Source: Pseudomonadota bacterium (GTDB lineage Bacteria > Myxococcota_A > UBA796 > GCA-2862545). Taken from it: 57,644 nt of DNA. Below the pieces are notes generated by a model. The model was not told where the DNA came from. It saw nothing but the letters and a program-made list of their open reading frames with translations, and did no database searches. The stretch spans positions 1 through 57,644 of the forward strand of contig PKDJ01000310.1 in the NCBI GenBank assembly GCA_002862545.1. The letters are read 5' to 3'. Both the position numbers and the translations under genes were made by a program. Shown piece after piece: positions 17,372 through 26,222 of the stretch (position 1 is its first letter; the number at the start of each line of letters is the position of its first letter).

Positions 17372-18651
17372 GTGGCCTCCTCATCTACCCAGATGATCAA
17401 CGCACCCTCGTCGCCTTCAGTCTGCATCACTTGAACGGCGTCTGACCACTCTAGCTCATCTACTACAATCTCCGACGCAGCTGCGAACTGCATTGGAGCG
17501 GGCTGTGCCGATTCGATGGGTCCGAGACCACCGATAAGCTGACTGGCACCCACGACGCACAGCACGATCGCGGCCATCAGCATGGCTCCCCACGACCAAG
17601 CCCGATTGGCTGGAGCAGGCAAGCTCATGGGAGCCGCCTCCGCCGAGGGCATCTGTCCGGGAGGCTCAGACGTTGACGCCCGGCGTGCAGCGAGAGCAGA
17701 CAACACCGAGTCAGTGACATCGACAGAGCCTGCCTCGGAGCGAACGGCAGCTGCGACAGCCCCGCTCTCCCCCGCGGCCTCGACCGATTCGAGCTCACCC
17801 GCTTCGAAGCGGACGGCCTCGGCCACCGGGAGCGCAGAGATCTGCAGCTCCGCCAGCACTGCGCCACCGACATCGACCGGTCCAGCCTCCTGTCTGACGG
17901 CCTCGGCCACCGCCATGACACCATCCGCAAGCTCGAGAGCAGAGATCACAACCGCAGCGACATCCACCAACCCGGCTTCACGCCGGACCGCCTCGGCGAC
18001 GGGCAGCGCCTCCATCTCGAGAGCAGCGAAGACACCGTGTGAGACATCGACGCTGCCCGCCTCGTGCTGCACAGCATCCGCCAGCCATGCGAGCTGCAGC
18101 GTCTCATCTACGCTCGGGACCGGACCAGCCTCTGCAAGGATCCCCTCGACGACCCCAGCCTTCTCCTCTCCGACAGCGGCCTGAATGTCTAGAGCGACCT
18201 CGGCCCGCCCCCCCTCACGGCTCACCGCCTCAGCGAGGAGAGGCCCATAGACCCAGTCCGACGACACGCCCCGGTCGACTCTCGCGAGGACCGCATCGAC
18301 GACCTCACACCGACCGGCCTCTCCTGACACCGCCTCTGCGACCAGGGGGCCCCAAGGCCAGTCATCCTCGAGCTCCAGGACCTCGCTTGGCGTCAGCTCC
18401 GCCTCCGACACAGAGAGATCGTAGGAGACTGCATCCCGAAGAGCATCGCCGAACAGCTCGTCCACCCCTAGGACAGCGAGCAGTCCAGCCGCATCCGACG
18501 GCGCCTCCGTCGCCAGAATCAGCACTTCCTCTCGAAGCTCTGGCGGCAGTCGCGCATCGTGACGGACCAGCCCGCGCGCCTTCTGGAGGTCCGCATCCGT
18601 CGCACCCCCATCGCGAATGCGCATCAGCAGGGTCTCGAGCATACCGGTCAT
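17368..18651 (-). CDS. Membrane protein with seven A-E-A-V-R-x-E-A-G repeats, candidate anti-sigma factor
   Basis: The 427-residue acidic protein lies directly after the ECF sigma gene, the usual site of an anti-sigma factor, yet it has no zinc H-x3-C-x2-C motif. An N-terminal helical part (1 to about 75) precedes seven copies of an 11-residue core, consensus x-V-A-E-A-V-R-x-E-A-G followed by x-V-D-V, at about 103, 138, 189, 217, 247, 275 and 298. A Pro/Ser linker, one membrane helix (about 352-374) and a 50-residue acidic tail ending I-I-W-V-D-E-E follow. A cytoplasmic sigma-binding repeat region and a periplasmic tail are inferred. Confidence 0.7.
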   Translation of the reverse strand: MTGMLETLLMRIRDGGATDADLQKARGLVRHDARLPPELREEVLILATEAPSDAAGLLAVLGVDELFGDALRDAVSYDLSVSEAELTPSEVLELEDDWPWGPLVAEAVSGEAGRCEVVDAVLARVDRGVSSDWVYGPLLAEAVSREGGRAEVALDIQAAVGEEKAGVVEGILAEAGPVPSVDETLQLAWLADAVQHEAGSVDVSHGVFAALEMEALPVAEAVRREAGLVDVAAVVISALELADGVMAVAEAVRQEAGPVDVGGAVLAELQISALPVAEAVRFEAGELESVEAAGESGAVAAAVRSEAGSVDVTDSVLSALAARRASTSEPPGQMPSAEAAPMSLPAPANRAWSWGAMLMAAIVLCVVGASQLIGGLGPIESAQPAPMQFAAASEIVVDELEWSDAVQVMQTEGDEGALIIWVDEEAT

Positions 18652-18686
18652 CGGAGGATTCCTGGAATGGACTTAGGAGGATGGCA

Positions 18687-18698
18687 GTCCGCGCGGAC
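18687..18698. promoter_or_regulatory. 12-nt perfect palindrome between sigma and repeat-protein genes
   Basis: GTCCGCGCGGAC is self-complementary and lies in the 71-nt gap between the sigma gene stop and the candidate anti-sigma start. It could be a protein-binding site or a short hairpin that sets the ratio of the two products. GC-rich DNA makes chance palindromes of this size fairly likely. Confidence 0.3.
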
Positions 18699-18722
18699 CG
18701 CAGGGAGAACCGTCAGGGACTG

Positions 18723-19343
18723 TCACGTCGGAGCATGCTGCGCTGCGAGCAGCTTCTGCAGCTTCTTCCTGGCATAGAACAGTCGCGACATGACTGTTCC
18801 TTCCGGGATTTCCATGATCTCGGCGATCTCTCGGTACGCGAGCCCCTCGAGCTCCCGGAGCAAGATGACCTGCTTCTGATCGGCCGGGAGCTTCTCCATG
18901 GCGTCCATGATGCGCGCATAGAGCTGCTTCCGCTCAAGCACACGGCTCGGACTGTCCCCGTGGTGGACCTCGTGGATGCCACCATCCCCGTCCCGCGACG
19001 CGATGGTCTCGTCATAGCCACTCGACTCACCCCTGCGCTTCCGCTTGCGCGTCAAGTCAATCGCAAGGTTCATCGCGATTCGGTAGAGCCACGTGTAGAA
19101 GCTGCTCTCGAGACGGAAGGTGGACAGCTTGTGGTAGGCCTTGACGAAGGCCTCCTGCGTGATGTCCCGAGCGTCTTCGCGATTGCGCAGCATGCCGTAC
19201 GCCATCGCGTAGATCCGCTCCTGGTACTTCTCGACCAGGCCACGGTAGGCAGTGTTGTCCCCGGCCAGGACGGCCTCGAGCATCTCTCGGTCGGCCTCTC
19301 GACTGACCATCGGATCTTCTCGGGTCGCAGCGACCGTCATCAT
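18723..19343 (-). CDS. ECF-type RNA polymerase sigma factor
   Basis: The 206-residue protein has a region 2 (about 34-103: Y-R-G-L-V-E-K-Y, DARDITQEAFVKAY, then F-Y-T-W-L-Y-R-I-A-M-N) and a region 4 (about 147-200: L-P-A-D-Q-K-Q-V, Y-R-E-I-A-E-I-M-E-I-P-E-G-T-V-M-S-R-L). A basic linker joins them. It would direct RNA polymerase to stress or envelope promoters. GGAGGAG precedes two adjacent ATG codons; the first is used. The linked repeat membrane protein and exported protein probably control its activity. It follows polA by 120 nt on the same strand. Confidence 0.93.
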   Translation of the reverse strand: MMTVAATREDPMVSREADREMLEAVLAGDNTAYRGLVEKYQERIYAMAYGMLRNREDARDITQEAFVKAYHKLSTFRLESSFYTWLYRIAMNLAIDLTRKRKRRGESSGYDETIASRDGDGGIHEVHHGDSPSRVLERKQLYARIMDAMEKLPADQKQVILLRELEGLAYREIAEIMEIPEGTVMSRLFYARKKLQKLLAAQHAPT

Positions 19344-19425
19344 TCACTCCTCCGTTGCAGATAGAGCGTACCGCGTCGTAAGCATCAACGTCGTCCGCAA
19401 CAGACGAGCGTGCCCCAGCGGCATT

Positions 19426-19437
19426 CAACGAACGTTG
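19426..19437. promoter_or_regulatory. Inverted repeat upstream of the sigma gene
   Basis: CAACG (19426-19430) and CGTTG (19433-19437) form an inverted repeat with a 2-nt spacer, 83 nt upstream of the sigma factor start and just after the polA stop. It may mark a control site for the sigma operon. I could not identify a convincing ECF -35/-10 pair here. Confidence 0.28.
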
Positions 19438-19463
19438 CAGAAATCGAGACCAGGGGCCTCAGG

Positions 19464-22112
19464 TCAGCCGTGAGCCGCGTTCCAGTCGTGCCCCGCAGCC
19501 CAGTTCACCTGCAGCGGCACGGCAAGATCTGCGGCTGCCATCATCTCTCGAACAACGACCTCGGCCACGGCCTCCTCGTACCCAGCGTGCACCTCGAGGA
19601 GGAGCTCGTCGTGGACTTGCAGCAGCATCAGCGCGGGTAGCTCCGACTGCTGGAGAGCCTGATGGACCCGGATCATCGCGAGCTTGATGATGTCAGCTGC
19701 CGTTCCCTGAACCACGGTGTTCACCGCCTCTCGCTCGGCAGCGGCCCGATCCGTGAAGTTCTTGCTGTAGATCTCGGGGATCAGTCTACGTCGTCCGAAG
19801 AGCGTCTCGGCATAGCCGACCTCTCTACATGACTTCTTCGTGGCTTCGATCCAGTCGGACACCTCTGGCATTCGGCCGAAGTACTCGTCCATGTACGCCT
19901 TGGCCTCCCCCCGACTGATCGAGAGATCACGGCCAAGCCGGAACGCGCTCATGCCATAGAGCAGACCGAAGTTGATGGCCTTGGCTGCACTGCGCTGCTC
20001 GACCGAGACCTCCGACATCGGCACCTTCCAGACCTCCGACGCCGTCCGACGGTGAATGTCTTCACCGCTGCGGAAAGACTCGATCAGGGCCTCGGAGCCG
20101 CAGCAGTGCGCCAGGATGCGGAGCTCCACTTGGCTGTAGTCGAAGGACATCAACACCCGACCCGGGGGCGCGACGAAGGCGTCGCGAATGCGCCGCCCCT
20201 CGAAGGTTCGAATGGGGATGTTCTGGAGGTTCGGCTCGGTGCTCGCGAGCCGACCCGTAGCCGCCACCGTCTGATTGAAAGTCGTATGAATACGCCCATC
20301 TTCGCCAACATGCTTAGGCAGCTTCGAGAGGTAGGTGCTGTCCAGCTTCTGCAGCTGCCTGTAGTCGAGAATTGCGCGTGGGAGGGGGTGATGCTCTGCG
20401 AGGCCCTCCAGCACACTGCTGTCGGTCGACCAGGCTCCAGAGCGTGTCTTCTTCGACTTGGGCAGCTCGAGCTCAACGAAGAGCACGTCAGCCACCTCCT
20501 TGGGTGAGTTGACCTTGAAGGCCCTGCCCGCGAGCTCGTGGCACGTTGCCTGTGCTTGAGCCGCACGAGCCTTGATGTCGTCACGCACCTGGGCCAACAC
20601 ATCGCGGTCCAGGAAGATGCCGTTCTCCTCCATCTCGGCCAGGATCGGCGTGAGCGGGAGCTCAATCTTCTCGTAGACGAAGCGTGTCCCGTCGCCGAGA
20701 CGCTTCTGCAGCTTCGCATGCGCCAGCCAAGCCACATGCGCGGGCTCGATTGCGCAGCGTACGACATCCTCCAGCAGCAGAGGCTCGACGTCGGGAGCGT
20801 ATGCGAGGCTGTGGCCCAGATGACGCTGGGCGAGATCTTCGAGCCCATGTGTGCGTCGGTGGGCGACGAGCACATAGTCGAGAACCCGCGCATCACCCAC
20901 CAATCCCGCAGCCTTTCCGCCAGCTTTCGAGACCACCCTCATGCTCTGCTTGAGGTCGTATCCAATCTTCTCCACCGTCGGATCGGCGAGCAACTCGAGG
21001 ACCCGGGTCGTGGCCGCCTCGACGTCGTGGGACACCCCACTGCGTGGGGTGAGCGGGAGGTAGGCTGTTCCACCCTCCCAGGCGAAGCTAGCACCGAGAA
21101 TCATGACTCCAGCGCCTGTCTCGTGCGCTCGCAGTGCGAATGCCAGGCGCCCAGCGGCTCGCAGGTCCTTCAGCAGCTCGTCGACACCACTGTCGGTGGT
21201 GACTGCGCGGTAGCCCGACGTGTCGACAGCAACCTTCGCTGGAAGCAGCTTTCGCGCGACGGAGCCGAACTCCCACTGCTCGAAGAGCTCACGCAGCTCC
21301 TCCTCTTGGAGCCCACGTGGCGCCAGGTCATCCAGCGTGACCCCCAGGTCGAGCTCGGTCTCGATACGCGCCAGAGTCCTCGACATCCTGGCGGCCTCGG
21401 CATGCTCGACCAGGTTGGTGCCGCGCTTGCCCTTGACTTCGCCAGCGGCCGCGGCCGCCAGTACGGACTCGAGGTCGCCGTACTTTGCGAGCAGGGTGCT
21501 CGCAGTCTTGGGCCCAATTCCAGGCACTCCAGGGATGTTGTCCGAGCTGTCGCCCTGGAGACCCAGCCAGTCGACGACCTGCTCCGGGCGCACGCTGAAC
21601 TTCCCGACGACCCCTTCGACATCGAGCTCTCGACCCTTCGCCTCGTCGAGCAATCGGACGTTCGGCCCAACCAGCTGAGCGAAGTCCTTGTCGGAGGTGA
21701 CGAGGTACACGAGCAAGTCGTCGGACGCGAACTGTGCCGCGAGACTGCCCAACACGTCATCCGCCTCGTAGCCCTCCATCATCATGCAGGGGTAGCCGAA
21801 GGCCTCGACGAGCTCTGGCAGCAGGGGCCACTGCCGCTTCAAGTCACCCGGCATGTCCGGGCGGTGCCCCTTGTAGTCCTCGTACATGGCGTGACGAAAC
21901 GTCTTCCCGCTGTCGAAGGACACGACCACGTAGTCCGGACGCCACTGCCGGAGCATCTTCTGAAACAGCAGGGTGAAGCCATACAGCACTCGCGTGGGGA
22001 AGAAGCCGGTCGTGTGCTGGGGTGGCAAGGCGAACTGCGCCCGGAACGCGTGGTTGCTGCCGTCCACGAGAAACATCGTCTTCTGCACAGGACCCCCGCT
22101 TGTCTTCCACAT
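19464..22112 (-). CDS. polA: DNA polymerase I
   Basis: The 882-residue enzyme has the complete three-part plan: 5' nuclease (about 13-285, with the GYEADD, TSDKDFAQLV and GVPGIGPKTA motifs), a middle domain (about 305-480) and polymerase (about 490-882). The polymerase domain carries motif A F-D-Y-S-Q-V-E-L-R, motif B R-S-A-A-K-A-I-N-F-G-L-L-Y-G and motif C QVHDELLLEV. In the middle domain the D-x-E of a 3'-5' exonuclease is replaced around A-L-R-A-H-E and the later aspartates are not evident, so proofreading is probably lost, as in Taq-type enzymes. The start may be ATG 22112 or the ATG 36 nt inside. Confidence 0.96.
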   Translation of the reverse strand: MWKTSGGPVQKTMFLVDGSNHAFRAQFALPPQHTTGFFPTRVLYGFTLLFQKMLRQWRPDYVVVSFDSGKTFRHAMYEDYKGHRPDMPGDLKRQWPLLPELVEAFGYPCMMMEGYEADDVLGSLAAQFASDDLLVYLVTSDKDFAQLVGPNVRLLDEAKGRELDVEGVVGKFSVRPEQVVDWLGLQGDSSDNIPGVPGIGPKTASTLLAKYGDLESVLAAAAAGEVKGKRGTNLVEHAEAARMSRTLARIETELDLGVTLDDLAPRGLQEEELRELFEQWEFGSVARKLLPAKVAVDTSGYRAVTTDSGVDELLKDLRAAGRLAFALRAHETGAGVMILGASFAWEGGTAYLPLTPRSGVSHDVEAATTRVLELLADPTVEKIGYDLKQSMRVVSKAGGKAAGLVGDARVLDYVLVAHRRTHGLEDLAQRHLGHSLAYAPDVEPLLLEDVVRCAIEPAHVAWLAHAKLQKRLGDGTRFVYEKIELPLTPILAEMEENGIFLDRDVLAQVRDDIKARAAQAQATCHELAGRAFKVNSPKEVADVLFVELELPKSKKTRSGAWSTDSSVLEGLAEHHPLPRAILDYRQLQKLDSTYLSKLPKHVGEDGRIHTTFNQTVAATGRLASTEPNLQNIPIRTFEGRRIRDAFVAPPGRVLMSFDYSQVELRILAHCCGSEALIESFRSGEDIHRRTASEVWKVPMSEVSVEQRSAAKAINFGLLYGMSAFRLGRDLSISRGEAKAYMDEYFGRMPEVSDWIEATKKSCREVGYAETLFGRRRLIPEIYSKNFTDRAAAEREAVNTVVQGTAADIIKLAMIRVHQALQQSELPALMLLQVHDELLLEVHAGYEEAVAEVVVREMMAAADLAVPLQVNWAAGHDWNAAHG

Positions 22113-22189
22113 ACTGAGGTGAACGGCCTAACCTGAGCACGGACGGGTTACGGGCAGCGGCCCACACACCGACGCTCGAGGTCAGTCGC

Positions 22190-23341
22190 ATGCGCTACGA
22201 CGACTTGTTCAACCCCACTGACGAGCACCGTATGCTTCGTGAGATGGTGGCTGATTTCACCAAGTCTGAAGTCGAACCCCAGGCCGCAGCCCACGACGAG
22301 AAGGGCGTACTGAATGTCGAGCTCTTTCGCCGCGCGGGTGAGCTCGGACTTCTGGGCATCACGATACCCGAGGCCGATGGCGGCTCAGGCATGGACGCCA
22401 CCGCGTCGGTGATCGTGCACCACGAGCTGTCGAAGTCCGACCCCGGCTTCTGTCTCGCCTACCTCGCTCACTCCCTGCTCTTCGTGAACAACTTCTACCA
22501 GAGCTCGAACGCGGAGCAGCGAGGCCGGTACCTCGACAAGGTGCTCTCGGGCGAATGGGTCGCAGGAATGGGGATGACCGAGCCGGGTGCCGGCACCGAC
22601 GTGCTCGCGATGTCGACCACCGCCGTGCGCGACGGTGAGCACTACGTCCTGAACGGCACCAAGACCTACATCACCAACGGCTGCGAGGGCTACTGCTTCC
22701 AGGTCTATGCCAAGGTCGATGGTCGGATCACCGCCTTCATCGTCGACCGTGACTGCCCCGGCTTCACGACCTCCCACCACATCGACAAGCTCGGTATGCG
22801 CGGCTCTACGATGTCAGAGCTGATCTTCGAGGACTGCCGCGTACCCGCGGCGAACCTCCTCGGAGAGGAAGGTCACGGCGTGGTCCACATGATGCGCAAC
22901 CTTGAGATCGAGCGACTCGCCCTCGGCGCGATGAGCGTGGGTATCGCTGACCGGTGCATCGAGATCATGATCCGTCATGGCCAAGAGCGCCTGTCGTTCG
23001 GTCAGCCAATCAACCGCTACGGCCAGATCCAGCGCTACATCGCTGAGGGCTATGCCATGACCGAGGCAGCCAAGTGTCTGGTCTACAACGTGGCACGTGA
23101 GGTCACCCCAGAGACCAACGCTCGCATCGGCTCGGATGCAGCCAAGCTGTTCGCGGCGCCTGTCGGGAAGATCGTGGCGGACTACGCCATGCAGGTCATG
23201 GGCGGCTCCGGGTACTGCCGGGAGTACCCCGTCGAGCGCTTGTGGCGCGATGCCAAGCTGATCGAGATTGGCGGAGGCACCCTGGAGGCTCACCAGAAGA
23301 ACCTCACGAAGGACCTCGCCCGCAAGTACCCCCTGGCGTAG
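22190..23341 (+). CDS. Acyl-CoA dehydrogenase of the isovaleryl-CoA dehydrogenase type
   Basis: This 383-residue flavoprotein oxidises an acyl-CoA at the alpha-beta bond and passes electrons to ETF. Family motifs include MTEPGAGTD (about 128-136), K-T-Y-I-T-N-G, G-M-R-G-S-T and the C-terminal R-D-A-K-L-I-E-I-G-G-G-T. The last motif lacks the Glu used by medium- and short-chain enzymes, while a Glu is present in the L-E-I-E-R-L-A-L helix, the position used by isovaleryl-CoA dehydrogenases. That points to a branched-chain substrate. The hemD gene follows with no gap. Confidence 0.9.
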   Translation: MRYDDLFNPTDEHRMLREMVADFTKSEVEPQAAAHDEKGVLNVELFRRAGELGLLGITIPEADGGSGMDATASVIVHHELSKSDPGFCLAYLAHSLLFVNNFYQSSNAEQRGRYLDKVLSGEWVAGMGMTEPGAGTDVLAMSTTAVRDGEHYVLNGTKTYITNGCEGYCFQVYAKVDGRITAFIVDRDCPGFTTSHHIDKLGMRGSTMSELIFEDCRVPAANLLGEEGHGVVHMMRNLEIERLALGAMSVGIADRCIEIMIRHGQERLSFGQPINRYGQIQRYIAEGYAMTEAAKCLVYNVAREVTPETNARIGSDAAKLFAAPVGKIVADYAMQVMGGSGYCREYPVERLWRDAKLIEIGGGTLEAHQKNLTKDLARKYPLA

Positions 23342-24085
23342 ATGTCGAGCGGCGCTCCACGAGTGCTCGTGACGCGAGCGGCGGAGGACGCAGAGGGGCT
23401 GTCCCACCTCCTCACCGTAGGTGGCTATACGGCCGTCCGTGTGCCCCTACTGCTGCGGCGCTGGTGCGTGGAGGAGGTAGCCCTCGCGCTTACTTCCCTC
23501 CCGGCACCCGACTTGGTGCTCGTGACGAGCGCTGTCACAGCAGACGTCTTGGCAGCGGCCGCCCCCTCTGCACTGGCGGATGCCTCCTTTGCGGCCGTCG
23601 GACCTGCGACGGCACATCAGCTGCGACAGCACGGCCTCCCCGCGCATGTGATTCCGAGAAGGGCCACCGCCTCGCGGCTGATCGACGCGCTCGGCGACGT
23701 GCGCGGCAGGACAGTCTTCTACCCACGCTCGGAGATCGCCTCCCCCTACGTCGCAGAGGTGCTGCGTCAGCGAGGTGCGACCGTCTACGACGTCGTGGCG
23801 TACACGAACACTGCGCCACCCAATCACGAGCATCAACTGGCTCGCGCACTGCCGGTTGCAGCCACAACTCTCCTGTCGGGCTCTGCTGCACGTCGGCTGG
23901 CCGCCGCGGTGCCCGAGGGAAGACGCGCAGAGCTGGGCATGGTCATCTGCATCGGTCCCAGCACTGCGGCCGTGTGTCAGGCAGAGCGCCTCCCCATCGG
24001 GGCTGTCGCCTCAACCCACACAGTGCAAGGGGTCGTGGACACGGTCACGGAACACCTACCCACGGCACCTCAGGCTGCCCCCTAG
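23342..24085 (+). CDS. hemD: Uroporphyrinogen-III synthase
   Basis: HemD closes and inverts the D ring of hydroxymethylbilane to give uroporphyrinogen III. The 247-residue protein is low in conserved residues, as usual for the family, but shows the V-L-V-T-R start, the L-V-T-S-A-V-T strand, the A-A-V-G-P-A-T-A motif, Y-D-V-V-A-Y-T, and the mirrored C-I-G-P-S-T-A-A-V motif of the second lobe. Placement next to hemC and hemA supports it. It begins one base after the acyl-CoA dehydrogenase stop, and its stop shares CTAG with the convergent hemC. Confidence 0.85.
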   Translation: MSSGAPRVLVTRAAEDAEGLSHLLTVGGYTAVRVPLLLRRWCVEEVALALTSLPAPDLVLVTSAVTADVLAAAAPSALADASFAAVGPATAHQLRQHGLPAHVIPRRATASRLIDALGDVRGRTVFYPRSEIASPYVAEVLRQRGATVYDVVAYTNTAPPNHEHQLARALPVAATTLLSGSAARRLAAAVPEGRRAELGMVICIGPSTAAVCQAERLPIGAVASTHTVQGVVDTVTEHLPTAPQAAP

Positions 24086-24975
24086 CCCACGACGCGCCCC
24101 TCACCGGCCCGTATGCGCTGCGCGAGGTCGCGCCCGAGAGCCACACCGTGCATCGGGTCGGCTCGCAGCACCATCCGACGGCGGCCCCCGGCATCTGCCA
24201 AGAAGCCCTCAGCCACGAGCTGGTCTCCCTCTAGCCGAGCGAAGCAGCCAGCCGGAACGGAACATCCACCCTCGAGTGTCGCGAGAAAGGAGCGCTCCGC
24301 CCCGACACAGACAGCAGTATCGGGGTCGTGGACGCGCTCCAGCAGCTGCAGCACGTCGGCATCGTCCCGCCGACACTGAACAGCGAGCGCGCCCTGCCCA
24401 ACCGCGGGCACCATGTGCTCGACTCCAAGCACTTCTGTGGCTTGCTCGCCCCACCCAAGGCGGTCGAGGCCAGCCTTCGCGAGCACGACGGCATCGTAGT
24501 CGCCGTCCCGCTGCCGACGGATTCGCGTGCCGACGTTTCCCCGGATGCCGCGAATCTCCAGATCCGGACGCAGGGCGGCCAGCTGCTCGGCACGACGAGC
24601 TGACCCCGTGCCCACAATCGCCCCGGGGCCAAGCTCGTCGAGACGAGCCCCTACCAAGGCGTCAAATGCGCTCGCGCGACGAGGGACGGAGGCAATCACC
24701 AGACCACGCGGACCCTCTGTCGGCATGTCCTTCATGGAGTGCACAGCAAGGTCCACGTCGCCCCGAAGCATCGCGTCCTCGATCTCCTTGGTAAAGAGAC
24801 CCTTGCCGCCAACCTGGGACAGGGGACGATCGCGCACCTGATCGCCCCGTGTGCTGATGACGACGAGCTCCACAGCGCGACCTGTGGCCGCGGTGATGGC
24901 GTCGGCCACCCACGTGCTCTGCGTCTTCGCGAGTAGACTACCGCGGGTACCGAGCCGCAAGGTCATTTCGTCCAT
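24082..24975 (-). CDS. hemC: Hydroxymethylbilane synthase (porphobilinogen deaminase)
   Basis: HemC polymerises four porphobilinogens into hydroxymethylbilane. The 297-residue protein has L-R-L-G-T-R-G-S-L-L-A, the DLAVHSMKDMPTE segment (about 75-87), the G-T-G-S-A-R-R site and Cys238 in E-G-G-C-S-V-P, which holds the dipyrromethane cofactor. The ATG at 24975 overlaps hemA by 13 nt; an ATG at 24966 overlaps the hemA stop as ATGA and is an equally good start. The gene ends on a shared CTAG with hemD. Confidence 0.95.
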   Translation of the reverse strand: MDEMTLRLGTRGSLLAKTQSTWVADAITAATGRAVELVVISTRGDQVRDRPLSQVGGKGLFTKEIEDAMLRGDVDLAVHSMKDMPTEGPRGLVIASVPRRASAFDALVGARLDELGPGAIVGTGSARRAEQLAALRPDLEIRGIRGNVGTRIRRQRDGDYDAVVLAKAGLDRLGWGEQATEVLGVEHMVPAVGQGALAVQCRRDDADVLQLLERVHDPDTAVCVGAERSFLATLEGGCSVPAGCFARLEGDQLVAEGFLADAGGRRRMVLRADPMHGVALGRDLAQRIRAGEGRVVG

Positions 24976-26222
24976 GGCTCCGTCAAGACCTCCACGGCGC
25001 GCGCGTCGCCGCGCTTGGCCGCCTCTCGAAGCGCCCCCACGTGTTCGTGGAGGAGCTTCTTTACCAGTGCTCTGGTGAGCGCATCGAGCTGCTTCGCCTG
25101 CCCGGCATCGAGAGACGCGACCAGCTTCCGAGACCTGGCGAGCTCCTCGAGTCGCAGTGTCTCCGCGCGTGTCGTGAGCGCTCGAATCGCGGGCCCCGCA
25201 TCGAGAGACTCGAGCGTCTCCAGGTACTTGGCCGCCTCTGCGTCGACCATCGCCGTCGCAGCCTGTGCCGCCTGTGCCCGCTCTTCGCGGCCGCGATTGA
25301 CCACCCGCTGCAGGTCATCGATGTTGAACAGATAGGCCTCGTCGAGACTCTCCACGCTCGGCGAGATGTTTCGCGGAACGGAGAGGTCGACGAGGAACAT
25401 GGTTCGATAGCGGCGGGCTCGGATGGCCCGACGAACCATCTCCGTCGTAATCAGCGGCTTGCTGGCGCCCGTCGCAGCGATGACGACATCGGCCCGCGGC
25501 AAGTACTCGGTCAGCCGGTCCCATCGAATCGCCGTGAAGCCATGCTCCGAGGCGAGCTCTGCAGCACGGTCATATGTGCGGTTCGCGACGAGAAGCTCGT
25601 CTAGCCCGGCCGTGAGCAGAGCTCGAGCTACTTGACGGCCCATCTCCCCCACGCCCACCAGCAGGGCCCGCTTTCCCTGAAGGCTTCCGAAAATCTGGAG
25701 AGCAAGATCGACTCCAGCGTTTCCTATGCCCACACGACTTCGGCCGATGTCTGTCTGGGAGCGAACCCGCTTTGCCACCGTCAGCGTTCGCTGGCTGAGC
25801 GGCTGCAGCAGGCGCCCGAGGGACTTCTCCTCCGTCGCTACCCTCACAGCATCCTTGACTTGACCGAGGATCTGCGGCTCGCCGAGCACGAGCGAGTCGA
25901 GCGACGACGCGACTCGAAACAAGTGCTGAACGGCCTCACCACCGTACTTCCAGTACAGGTAGCGCGACACGGGCGTGCCATCTGCCGTGCGGAAGGTCTC
26001 AAGCCAGTCCCGAAGTCGATCGGCGTCGGCGGGGACTGCGTACAGCTCGACCCGATTACAGGTCGACAGCAGCAGTGCCTCCTCGATCACGCGCTGCTGC
26101 TTCAAGCTGGAGAGCGTCTCTCGCACCATGGCCTCGTCCATCGCGATGCGCTCACGCACGTCGACAGGCGCCGTGTGGTGCGACAGCCCTACCGCCAGGA
26201 TTCGGTCGGCATCACCCACCAT
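24963..26222 (-). CDS. hemA: Glutamyl-tRNA reductase
   Basis: GluTR reduces glutamyl-tRNA to glutamate-1-semialdehyde, the first committed step of the C5 haem pathway. The 419-residue protein has the catalytic STCNR motif (Cys55), G-E-P-Q-I-L-G-Q-V-K-D-A, the NADPH-binding V-G-V-G-E-M-G turn, the A-N-R-T strand and the helical dimerisation tail. I chose the ATG at 26222, which gives the usual N-terminus (I-L-A-V-G-L-S-H-H-T-A-P). A frame open to 26357 lies within the upstream gene. It overlaps the hemX-like gene by 11 nt and hemC by 13 nt. Confidence 0.95.
   Translation of the reverse strand: MVGDADRILAVGLSHHTAPVDVRERIAMDEAMVRETLSSLKQQRVIEEALLLSTCNRVELYAVPADADRLRDWLETFRTADGTPVSRYLYWKYGGEAVQHLFRVASSLDSLVLGEPQILGQVKDAVRVATEEKSLGRLLQPLSQRTLTVAKRVRSQTDIGRSRVGIGNAGVDLALQIFGSLQGKRALLVGVGEMGRQVARALLTAGLDELLVANRTYDRAAELASEHGFTAIRWDRLTEYLPRADVVIAATGASKPLITTEMVRRAIRARRYRTMFLVDLSVPRNISPSVESLDEAYLFNIDDLQRVVNRGREERAQAAQAATAMVDAEAAKYLETLESLDAGPAIRALTTRAETLRLEELARSRKLVASLDAGQAKQLDALTRALVKKLLHEHVGALREAAKRGDARAVEVLTEPWTK

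Noticed and set aside
18039-19364. 441-residue plus-strand frame
   Set aside because: It is antisense to the sigma and repeat-protein genes and has a Pro/Arg-rich composition typical of shadow frames.
20538-22136. 532-residue plus-strand frame
   Set aside because: It lies opposite polA, whose motifs are unambiguous; the frame is a GC-rich shadow.
23775-24794. 339-residue plus-strand frame
   Set aside because: It spans hemD and antisense hemC and is Arg/Pro-rich.
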